Shown piece after piece: positions 1 to 6,604 of a stretch of 26,795 nucleotides of DNA. The stretch lies in NCBI GenBank assembly GCA_017628165.1, contig JAGBZQ010000120.1, forward strand, positions 1 to 26,795, given 5' to 3'. The position numbers and the translations under genes were made by a program. This stretch comes from Kiritimatiellia bacterium (GTDB lineage Bacteria > Verrucomicrobiota > Kiritimatiellia > RFP12 > UBA1067). The notes beneath the pieces were generated by a model that saw nothing but the letters and a program-made list of their open reading frames with translations, did no database searches and had not been told where the DNA came from. How positions within the stretch are numbered: the stretch's first letter is position 1; the number at the start of each line of letters is the position of its first letter.

Positions 1-3
1 AAA

Positions 4-19
4 TACGCAAGATTGCGTA
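4..19. repeat. Perfect 7-bp inverted repeat with 2-nt centre
   Basis: TACGCAA at 4-10 and TTGCGTA at 13-19 are exact reverse complements around GA. The site lies outside any recognisable gene. It could be a regulator-binding dyad for something off the left edge; there is no T-run that would make it a terminator. Confidence 0.4.
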
Positions 20-68
20 CGTTGTTACGGTTAGCTTTCGCACCCGCAACTCGTTCCTATTCGGTTTA

Positions 69-154
69 TTAGTCGTTAGTCGATAGTTGTTAGTCGATAG
101 TCTTCACTAACCCCTAACCCCTAATCACTAACTACTAACTGCTAATCACTAACC
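69..154. repeat. Inverted array of degenerate 7-bp repeats
   Basis: Five units of the form TTAGTCG/ATAGTYK occupy 69-103. After two bases, seven units of the opposite orientation (ACTAACC, CCTAACC, CCTAATC, ACTAACT, ACTAACT, GCTAATC, ACTAACC) occupy 106-154. The unit matches the array at 2415-2477. The two halves are roughly complementary, so an imperfect long hairpin is possible. Each unit carries TAG on one strand and TAA or TTA on the other; because 7 is not a multiple of 3, reading frames are closed rapidly. There is no coding function. Confidence 0.8.
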
Positions 155-204
155 TTTCGGAACCACCTGCCGCTCATATCTGCCGCGACTGGTCTATATT
201 TCAT
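142..204 (-). CDS. Possible 20-codon ORF ending inside the repeat array
   Basis: An ATG at 204 opens 20 codons (beginning MKYRPVAADM, ending FRKVSD) before a TAG at 142-144, which lies in the 7-bp repeat array. A purine-rich AAGGGAG lies about 18-20 nt upstream, which is rather far for a ribosome binding site. A promoter-like TGGTATAAT lies at 244-252. I do not recognise the peptide. It may be a real small gene, the truncated 5' end of a gene interrupted by the array, or chance. Confidence 0.25.
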   Translation of the reverse strand: MKYRPVAADMSGRWFRKVSD

Positions 205-243
205 TCAATCTATCGTTAGATTTCTCCCTTTTTAAGTACTCAT

Positions 244-252
244 ATTATACCA
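244..252 (-). promoter_or_regulatory. Extended -10 promoter element reading leftward
   Basis: The minus strand reads TGGTATAAT, a consensus -10 hexamer (244-249) with an extended TG motif. No good -35 is seen 17 bp upstream. Predicted initiation is near 237, so the transcript would run through the 20-codon ORF and repeat array toward position 1. The identical nonamer occurs upstream of the genes at 3709 and 26506. Confidence 0.5.
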
Positions 253-348
253 AAATCCCTCATTTCCTCCACTCTTCCTTCTTGCAAAAACACATCTTGA
301 AATATCCCCGTCTTTTGACAATTTTTTACGGCTGACGATCCCCGTCAA

Positions 349-2415
349 CTATCTCCGCCAAGTGGTCTTGGTTATGCCGCCAGACTTGCCTCCTCCGTAG
401 CCGCTTCCGCCGCTACGGAAACGGCCGCCGAAACCGCCGCCGTAGCCGCTTCCGCGAAACTGCGGCACGAAAGCATCAGGAGTATAAGCAAGGCGCTTCG
501 TTTCCACCAATGCAGCAGGAATCTCCTTCACAAAAACAGAAGCCTCCACCGGCATAACACCACCGTCCGCCATCTTCCTGACCGCAGGAGAAAACATATA
601 TAGCTCATCCTTGGCGCGCGTTACGACGACATAAAACAAACGCCGCTCCTCGTCAACACGCCCCTCATCCGCCGCCTTAGACGAAGGGAAAAGGCCTTGA
701 GAACACCACGGCACGATAACGACAGGCCACTCCATGCCTTTAGCCTGATGAATCGTGGAAAGCGTGAGAGAATCCCCCGCCTTGACATTCTTGCGGGCAT
801 CGAGATTCGTCATCAACGCCACTTCCGCCAGAAAGCCCTCAAGCCCCTCTGGCGCGTCCGCGATCTGAACGGCAAGCTCCTTCACATCGTTGATTCGATC
901 CTCGGCGTTCGCCTCTTCCCATTCATCCCTAAGGTAGTCCTCATAGAAGAAATCAAGGAAATCCTCCACAATCTCGCCGATCTCGTTATCCTTGAGATGA
1001 TCGAGCGCCACTTCCATCGCCTTGGCGAGCGGCGGCCATACAGCACGGGCCTTTACCCCTAAGAGACCGCCGAGAGCCTCGCGGTCCTCGCGCCGCTTGC
1101 CGTCGAACTGACGCCCGAGCTTCTCCCAATACTTCTTTGCGCTCGTCTCGCCAACGCCCGGGAGGAGCGAAACAAAGCGATAGAACGAAAGCTCGTCGAA
1201 GGGATTGACGAGAAGCCTGAGATACGCAAGAGTATCCTTCGCATGAACCTGCTCAAACACTCCAACTCCGGATGTTATCCTGAAAGGGATTCTCATTCGC
1301 GCAAGCATCATCTGGATATCGATCGAAAGATAATGGCTACGGTAGAGAATCGCAATGTCAGAGTGGCGATAACCCCGCTCGCGCGCCTGAAGGATTATAC
1401 GCTGAACTTCCGCCACAAGAGCCTTGCTGTCGCCGCCATTTATAATCATTGGCCGAGAATACGAATTCTGGCGGACAGGCCTGAGCACCTTCTGGAACTG
1501 CGCGGGAACATCCTTCATGACCGTATTGGCCACATCAAGAATCGGGCCCTGCGAACGATAATTGCGCTCAAGCTTGATAACCTCACATCCTTCCCAGCGC
1601 TTGGGAAACTCCATAATATTCTCGATCTGCGCTCCGCGCCAGGTATAGATACACTGGAAATCATCGCCCACGGCCATAATATTCCTGTGCTTTGCCGCGA
1701 GAATATCGGTAAACTCTGCCTGCAGCGAATTCGTATCCTGATACTCGTCCACGAGAACATGGAGAAAATGATCCTGAAGAAATTCGCGTACGGCGTCCTG
1801 CGTCTTTACAAGCTCCAATCCTTTGACGAGAAGATCGTCAAAATCCATCGCTCCGAGTTCGCGTTTTTTTGCCTCATACTTCTTTGCCACGGACTCGATG
1901 GCTTCGGGATCCACCCCCGCCACTTTCGTCTGATAGGCTGCTGCGACATTGAAAACGCTCTTCCTCTCATTGGCGGCTTCTGAAATCATCTTTGCCACGA
2001 TTTCCTTTTTCACGAAATCCTTAGGATCTTTGGCAACCGTCTTGATGATGTCCGCAAGAATCTTCTTCTGATCCTCTTCGTCAATGATTGAAAAGCTCGG
2101 CTTATATCCGAGACGCTCGCCGTATTTTCGGAGAAACTTGGCGCAAATAGAATGAAACGTTCCGCTCCAGATAGAAGAAACCAAAGGCCCTACGACCTGC
2201 TGAGCACGCTCAAGCATCTCGCGGGCGGCGCGGTTCGTAAACGTAAGAAGCATGATGCGCTCTGCAGGAACGCCGTTCTCCACAAGATATGCCACACGAT
2301 GGACAAGTGTTCTCGTCTTGCCAGTTCCTGCCGCAGCCAAGACAAGGATCGGCCCCTGCCCTGCCGTGGCGGCACGACACTGCTCAGGATTGAGAAGCGC
2401 TGAAAAATCTGTCAT
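349..2415 (-). CDS. UvrD/Rep-family superfamily 1 DNA helicase
   Basis: This 688-residue protein is an ATP-dependent 3'-5' DNA helicase of the UvrD/PcrA/Rep group, acting in repair and replication restart. Visible motifs: Q-motif region at residues 8-12, Walker A GTGKT at 30-34, motif Ia TFTNRAA near 58-64, Walker B DEYQDT at 223-228, motif III GDDFQCIYTWRGA at 250-262, LERNYRS at 282-288, STIHQAKGMEW at 553-563, and VVVTRAK at 596-602. The length is a little under typical PcrA/UvrD (about 720). The tail at 654-680 is unusually rich in Gly, Ser, Arg and Tyr. The ATG abuts a 7-bp repeat array and has no visible Shine-Dalgarno sequence. The start is supported because homology begins within the first ten residues. 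Whether it is UvrD, PcrA or Rep cannot be settled here. Confidence 0.93.
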   Translation of the reverse strand: MTDFSALLNPEQCRAATAGQGPILVLAAAGTGKTRTLVHRVAYLVENGVPAERIMLLTFTNRAAREMLERAQQVVGPLVSSIWSGTFHSICAKFLRKYGERLGYKPSFSIIDEEDQKKILADIIKTVAKDPKDFVKKEIVAKMISEAANERKSVFNVAAAYQTKVAGVDPEAIESVAKKYEAKKRELGAMDFDDLLVKGLELVKTQDAVREFLQDHFLHVLVDEYQDTNSLQAEFTDILAAKHRNIMAVGDDFQCIYTWRGAQIENIMEFPKRWEGCEVIKLERNYRSQGPILDVANTVMKDVPAQFQKVLRPVRQNSYSRPMIINGGDSKALVAEVQRIILQARERGYRHSDIAILYRSHYLSIDIQMMLARMRIPFRITSGVGVFEQVHAKDTLAYLRLLVNPFDELSFYRFVSLLPGVGETSAKKYWEKLGRQFDGKRREDREALGGLLGVKARAVWPPLAKAMEVALDHLKDNEIGEIVEDFLDFFYEDYLRDEWEEANAEDRINDVKELAVQIADAPEGLEGFLAEVALMTNLDARKNVKAGDSLTLSTIHQAKGMEWPVVIVPWCSQGLFPSSKAADEGRVDEERRLFYVVVTRAKDELYMFSPAVRKMADGGVMPVEASVFVKEIPAALVETKRLAYTPDAFVPQFRGSGYGGGFGGRFRSGGSGYGGGKSGGITKTTWRR
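395..455. repeat. 16-bp direct repeat encoding the helicase Gly-rich tail
   Basis: CCGTAGCCGCTTCCGC occurs at 395-410 and again at 440-455, encoding the two GSGYGG segments of the helicase C-terminus. Internal duplication is a plausible origin of the low-complexity tail. Confidence 0.7.
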
Positions 2416-2477
2416 TAGCGGTTAGTCGTTAGTGTTTAGTCGTTAGTGATTAGTGATTAGTCGTTAGTCGTTAGCGG
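2415..2477. repeat. Nine tandem 7-bp repeats (TTAGTSN) at the helicase start codon
   Basis: Nine head-to-tail heptads fill the space: TTAGCGG, TTAGTCG, TTAGTGT, TTAGTCG, TTAGTGA, TTAGTGA, TTAGTCG, TTAGTCG, TTAGCGG. The first base belongs to the helicase ATG. The first and last units are identical, and a further TTAGCGG at 2497-2503 contains the stop codon of the upstream sugar-kinase gene. On both strands the units bring a stop codon in each frame every 21 bp. The array occupies the normal position of a ribosome binding site. Confidence 0.9.
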
Positions 2478-2496
2478 AAAACGATTAATAGACGGA

Positions 2497-3597
2497 TTAG
2501 CGGTCTACGCGGGCACTCGCTCCAGCGACCATCTTTTCGATGTCGGCTTTGATAGCCATTGACGTATCTCCCGGGGTTGTCATTGCAAACGCGCCGTGCG
2601 CGGCACCGTAATTGACGGCTTTAGCAGCATCATCAAACTCCATAAGTCCATAGATAAGCCCAGAGGCGAACGAATCGCCGCCGCCAACGCGGTCAAAAAT
2701 TTCAAGCCCATTGCGCTCGATGGACTGATGGAACTCGCCTTTGTACCAGCAAATCGCGCTCCAGTCGTTGACCGTGGCAGACTTGACCGACCTAAGCGTT
2801 GTAGCAACAGCCTTGAAGTTGGGGTATTCCGCTACCGCCTTGCCGATCATCTTCTTAAACCCGTCAACGGGAAGTGTGGTAAGATTCTCGTCCACGCCCT
2901 CAACCTCAATGCCGAGAGCCGCCGTAAAATCCTCTTCGTTGCCGATCATGACATCGACGTACTTCGCAATCTCACGATTAACTTCACGTGCCCTTTCCGC
3001 CCCGCCGATAGATCTCCAGAGGCTGGCGCGGTAGTTGAGATCGTATGAGGTGACCGTACCGTATTTCTTGGCTGCCTTGAGCGCTTCGATGCAAACCTCA
3101 GCGGTGGACTCCGAAAGCGCCGCAAAGATTCCGCCTGTATGGAACCAGCGTACGCCCTCCTTTCCAAAAAGAAAATCCCAGTCCACATCGCCAGGCTTTA
3201 GCTGGCTTACGGCCGTAAGCCCGCGGTCGGCGCAGCTCAGCGCCCCACGGCAGCCGAAACCGCGCTCAACGAAGTTAAGGCCGTTTCTTACCTCTCGCCC
3301 GATGCCGTCGTACTTGCGCCAAATCACATGGCTCGTATCAACACCGCCCTGAAACATAAAGTCCTCAACAAGCCTGCCGACGGGATTGTCTGCAAAAGCC
3401 GTAACGGCCGTAGTCTTAAGCCCAAAGCAGCGCTTAAGCCCTCGCACAACATTGTATTCGCCACCGCCCTCCCAAACCTTGAAACCGCGCGCGGTGTGAA
3501 TACGCCCGTCACCGGGATCAAACCTGAGCATAATCTCACCAAGCGATGCCGCATCCCAAAGACATTGCGACTTTTCCTTCAGCTGAATGGATTGCAT
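2497..3597 (-). CDS. kdgK: PfkB-family sugar kinase, probable 2-keto-3-deoxygluconate kinase
   Basis: This 366-residue ribokinase-fold enzyme probably phosphorylates 2-keto-3-deoxygluconate to KDPG, the step after mannonate dehydratase (encoded at 15515-16684). Evidence: the N-terminal SLGEIMLRFDP segment, the EGGGEYNVVRGL substrate-binding region typical of KDG kinases, and the C-terminal PfkB signature DRVGGGDSF at residues 302-310, with catalytic base Asp308. The start was chosen at 3597 because AAGGAG (3605-3610) lies 7 nt upstream; a longer in-frame start at 3657 adds 20 residues not resembling the family. The stop is followed directly by the repeat array before the helicase gene. Substrate assignment rests on the family pattern and the presence of uxuA and exuT; other keto-sugar acids are possible. 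Confidence 0.82.
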   Translation of the reverse strand: MQSIQLKEKSQCLWDAASLGEIMLRFDPGDGRIHTARGFKVWEGGGEYNVVRGLKRCFGLKTTAVTAFADNPVGRLVEDFMFQGGVDTSHVIWRKYDGIGREVRNGLNFVERGFGCRGALSCADRGLTAVSQLKPGDVDWDFLFGKEGVRWFHTGGIFAALSESTAEVCIEALKAAKKYGTVTSYDLNYRASLWRSIGGAERAREVNREIAKYVDVMIGNEEDFTAALGIEVEGVDENLTTLPVDGFKKMIGKAVAEYPNFKAVATTLRSVKSATVNDWSAICWYKGEFHQSIERNGLEIFDRVGGGDSFASGLIYGLMEFDDAAKAVNYGAAHGAFAMTTPGDTSMAIKADIEKMVAGASARVDR

Positions 3598-3628
3598 CTT
3601 TGAACTCCTTAAAAATTTCACGCCTCTT

Positions 3629-3634
3629 CTTATA
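3629..3634 (-). promoter_or_regulatory. Candidate -10 for the kdgK-like gene
   Basis: The minus strand reads TATAAG, preceded by TTG, in the 111-bp divergent gap. It would start transcription near 3622, about 25 nt ahead of the kinase ATG. No clear -35 is seen, so the call is weak. Confidence 0.3.
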
Positions 3635-3691
3635 CAACTATTGAAGAAACTTCGCATAGGATGACATATTTACCACGAAAAGTCAAGGAAA

Positions 3692-3700
3692 TGGTATAAT
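3692..3700 (+). promoter_or_regulatory. Extended -10 promoter of the acetyltransferase gene
   Basis: TGGTATAAT is a perfect -10 with an extended TG element. The initiation site expected about 7 nt downstream (3706-3708) almost coincides with the ATG at 3709, predicting a leaderless or near-leaderless mRNA. There is no Shine-Dalgarno sequence before the ATG, consistent with this. Confidence 0.65.
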
Positions 3701-3708
3701 ACTTCGCT

Positions 3709-4197
3709 ATGGAGACAGACTTTACCATCAGAGGAGCAAAGCTTGAAGATGCCCAAAACATATTCAAGCTCATTCATCTCAACAGCGATCAGCTAGTACC
3801 GAAGTCGCTCGGCAATATACTTGAAAATGCCGATCGCTTCATCGTCGCCTGCATCGGTGAAGACATCGTGGGATGCGCAACATACCAAATTCATCCTGAA
3901 ATAGGCGATGAAAAAGCCGCCACGGTGGAAATCCAGTCTGTGGCAGTGGGAATTGAGCACCGAAGAAAAGGCATCGGCAAGGCGTTGATAGAGGCTGTCA
4001 TCGCAAAGACCATGCCGATCGCGCCGGCAGAATACATCGTGCTGACCTTCGCCCCGGAATTTTTCGGATCGCTCGGATTCTACGAAGTCCCCAAAACACA
4101 GGTCATGCACAAGCTTTACACGGGGTGCATCAACTGCACCAAGCACACAAACCCGTTCACCTGCCCTGAGATTGCAATGCTACTTCCAGCCAACTGA
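3709..4197 (+). CDS. GNAT N-acetyltransferase, ArgA-like (N-acetylglutamate synthase type)
   Basis: This 162-residue GNAT enzyme transfers an acetyl group from acetyl-CoA. The acetyl-CoA pyrophosphate loop is RRKGIG at residues 85-90, preceded by the beta-4 segment VEIQSVAV. LTFAPEFFGSLGF at 112-124 and a C-terminal pattern of Cys140, Cys143 and Cys152 followed by PEIAM resemble stand-alone short ArgA N-acetylglutamate synthases, which would make it the first step of arginine synthesis. No other arginine gene is in the window. It is one of only two plus-strand genes, divergent from the kinase and convergent with bamA, with just 2 bp between the stop codons and no terminator between them. A different amine substrate is possible. 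Confidence 0.8.
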   Translation: METDFTIRGAKLEDAQNIFKLIHLNSDQLVPKSLGNILENADRFIVACIGEDIVGCATYQIHPEIGDEKAATVEIQSVAVGIEHRRKGIGKALIEAVIAKTMPIAPAEYIVLTFAPEFFGSLGFYEVPKTQVMHKLYTGCINCTKHTNPFTCPEIAMLLPAN

Positions 4198-4199
4198 TT

Positions 4200-6584
4200 T
4201 TAGAAATCGTAGCCGATTGTAAAGCTGAACACTTCCTCCTCGGCATTGTCCGGCTTCTTGATGGGAGTTGCGAAGTCAATGCGAATAGGAAGGCTCGGGA
4301 TTGCATCTATTCTAAAGCCTATACCCGCCGTCCATGCAAACGTATCGGATACGTCGAAGTCAAGCTCGTCTGAAGTGACAGAGCCAGCATCCGTGAACAG
4401 GGCTACGCGCAGATACTTGCGGAAAACGGGAACGGTGTATTCGGCATTCGCGCAAATGAGCGTCTGACCGCCCCACGGCGCATAATCGCTACCGCCCACC
4501 CTTTTTGCCATGGGCGAGACATGGCGATATTCTATACCGCGAATCGACTTAGGGCCGCCAAGGAACAAACGATTGTAAATCGGAACTTCATCATTGATCG
4601 CATCGATCGTTTCACCTCTCAAGGCAAGCATGAGAACATGATTGTAGCGCTTCCATGTCGTGAAGTAATTGCGGTGTTTAAACCCAAAACGCCAATATTC
4701 GTTGTCACCGCCGGCGACATCGAAGAAAAGACTCGTTCTTGAGCCGTTTGAAGGTGTCCTGCCGTTATCCACCTGATCGCGACTCCAATACAGGCGCACA
4801 ATCATCTCGGCGGCGTCGCCATAACGGTCGTCCTCGCCGCCTTGCTCGGAAAGAGAAACCTTCTTGTCTTCAAGCATCCAATAGCCGTTGTCCATTTCGT
4901 CAAACTGGATAAACTCACCCGCAAGCGATACGCCAAAACGACCGAACGACTCCATGTGCCCCAAGCTCTTCCAGGGCATCCAAACCTTGACGGGATAATC
5001 AAGCGCTACAGATGCGCCCGTGCGAATGACATCGTACTCGTCATACCAGCGCTGACGGCGGTATGCCTGCACCCTGAGCTGAAGATAACGGTCAAAAAGG
5101 TGCGGCTCGCAAATCTCGGCCTCGTAAGTCTGGATGTAAGGGCCTACCTGCGCATAAAGCCGACCCTTCTGACCTCCCCCGCGAAAATACTTGCTTGGCG
5201 AAAAAAGATCAAAGTTCGATTGCGAGACTTGACCCTGGACATATACGGAGTCGACAGAACTTGCGCCTACGCCGAAGTTGAAATTTCCGGTATCCTTCTC
5301 CTCCACCTCATAAACGAGATCCCGATACTCTGCGCCCTCAGAATCCTTTCCGCGCATAGAATCGCGCAAGTAATACCTCACACGAGAAAAGTAATAAAGG
5401 CCTTCAAGACGATCCTTGCTTCGCTCCGCACGATCGGCAAGCATCTTATCGCCCGGCCCAAGCTCGATTTCACGACGGATCACCTTGTCCTTGGTATACT
5501 CGTTGCCGACAATCGCCACGTTGTCTATAACAACGGGAACACCCTCCGTCACCAAAAAGTGAACGTCAAGAACGGTGGAATTCCCATCTCTCGGGATGCG
5601 CCTAATATCCACGCGCGACTCTGAAAGCCCAAGATCGCCCGAACCGACAGCAACGGAAATGCTATGCGCGGCATCCTCAAGAGTCTTGAGCCCAGCCGCA
5701 TCGCCTTCTTTAGGAAGAGCGCTCTTGCCGGCAACATCGGCAGCCGAATACGATTTCAAGCCTTCAATCTTGACATCTCCGACTGTATAAAGCGGACCTT
5801 CTTCAATATTGAAACATATAGTTTTCTCATCCGCCCCGGCAACAGCGCTACAGCTCGAAGAGACCTTGACATCCAAATACCCCAAATCGGCGTAATATCT
5901 TGAAATCTTGGCGACTGCGTCAGCAAGTTGGCTTTCCGAAACGGGCTTTTCTGCAAACCAACCACGCGGATCCCAGAACGGGAAAAGACCAATCTCACGC
6001 CTCAAATCCGAAACATCGACATTATTAGCGCCAGGGAATGTATACCCGGAAACCGAAAGAGCCGAGCCCTCCTCCACTTCGAACGTGACCATGCAGTCGA
6101 TTCCACCGGATACAACCTTGACTAGCGGAGTGACTCGAGCATTCGGAAAATCATTCTTGACGTAAAAGGCACGGACCTTGTCGGCGGCGGCGGCGAAATC
6201 AGCATCACCATAAAGCCTGCCGTCCTTGAACCCAGCCTGATCTGCAATTTTTGACGCACTTACATTCGCATTGCCTTTGACAACGAGAGGTTTGAGAAAG
6301 CGAACCTTACGATACACGCAGAACGTGACTTCCACTCCGTCGGCTTTGCGCTCCGCATTCACTTGAATATCCTGAAAAAGTTTGGACGCTTTGAGTGCCA
6401 TCACGTCTCGCGCAACGACCGCCGGATCGTAGGACGTGCCGACTTTCGTCTGACAGTGGGAAAGAACTCCAACGCTGTCGCCGCCGAAATTGTCGAGATG
6501 GACCACAGAAACCTTTGTAACGCTGGCTCCATGCGAAAATAAAGCCATCGACAGCAGAAAGCCAAATACGGATATTTTTTTCAT
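4200..6584 (-). CDS. bamA: BamA/Omp85-family outer-membrane protein assembly factor
   Basis: This 794-residue protein inserts beta-barrel proteins into the outer membrane. It has a signal peptide (MKKISVFGFLLSMALFSHGA), about five POTRA domains to roughly residue 420, and a C-terminal barrel ending in the aromatic beta-signal FSFTIGYDF. The barrel motif usually (V/I)RGF/Y appears as SIRGIEYR, with Ile replacing the aromatic residue. The start at ATG 6584 gives a proper signal peptide; a TTG at 6602 would add six residues ahead of it. No clear Shine-Dalgarno sequence is seen, and the gene begins 20 nt after the preceding stop, so translational coupling is likely. The usual ompH/lpxD neighbours are absent; the next gene downstream is convergent. 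Confidence 0.9.
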   Translation of the reverse strand: MKKISVFGFLLSMALFSHGASVTKVSVVHLDNFGGDSVGVLSHCQTKVGTSYDPAVVARDVMALKASKLFQDIQVNAERKADGVEVTFCVYRKVRFLKPLVVKGNANVSASKIADQAGFKDGRLYGDADFAAAADKVRAFYVKNDFPNARVTPLVKVVSGGIDCMVTFEVEEGSALSVSGYTFPGANNVDVSDLRREIGLFPFWDPRGWFAEKPVSESQLADAVAKISRYYADLGYLDVKVSSSCSAVAGADEKTICFNIEEGPLYTVGDVKIEGLKSYSAADVAGKSALPKEGDAAGLKTLEDAAHSISVAVGSGDLGLSESRVDIRRIPRDGNSTVLDVHFLVTEGVPVVIDNVAIVGNEYTKDKVIRREIELGPGDKMLADRAERSKDRLEGLYYFSRVRYYLRDSMRGKDSEGAEYRDLVYEVEEKDTGNFNFGVGASSVDSVYVQGQVSQSNFDLFSPSKYFRGGGQKGRLYAQVGPYIQTYEAEICEPHLFDRYLQLRVQAYRRQRWYDEYDVIRTGASVALDYPVKVWMPWKSLGHMESFGRFGVSLAGEFIQFDEMDNGYWMLEDKKVSLSEQGGEDDRYGDAAEMIVRLYWSRDQVDNGRTPSNGSRTSLFFDVAGGDNEYWRFGFKHRNYFTTWKRYNHVLMLALRGETIDAINDEVPIYNRLFLGGPKSIRGIEYRHVSPMAKRVGGSDYAPWGGQTLICANAEYTVPVFRKYLRVALFTDAGSVTSDELDFDVSDTFAWTAGIGFRIDAIPSLPIRIDFATPIKKPDNAEEEVFSFTIGYDF

Positions 6585-6604
6585 AATTGTATATTTTAAC
6601 AAAA

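Noticed and set aside
106..154. Telomere-like CCCTAA runs
   Set aside because: The 7-bp units are degenerate, internal and paired with an opposite-orientation half; there is no sign of a replicon end.
69..154. CRISPR array
   Set aside because: The units are 7 bp with no spacers.
313..348. Terminator after the helicase gene
   Set aside because: A short TGACG/CGTCA stem exists but is only about 5 bp and is not followed by a T-run on the transcribed strand.
3598..3657. Longer N-terminus for the kdgK-like kinase
   Set aside because: The internal ATG at 3597 has AAGGAG at ideal spacing, and the extra 20 residues are basic and unlike PfkB N-termini.
4842..5624. 260-codon plus-strand ORF inside bamA
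   Set aside because: It lies fully antisense to the POTRA and barrel coding sequence, which has clear family features.
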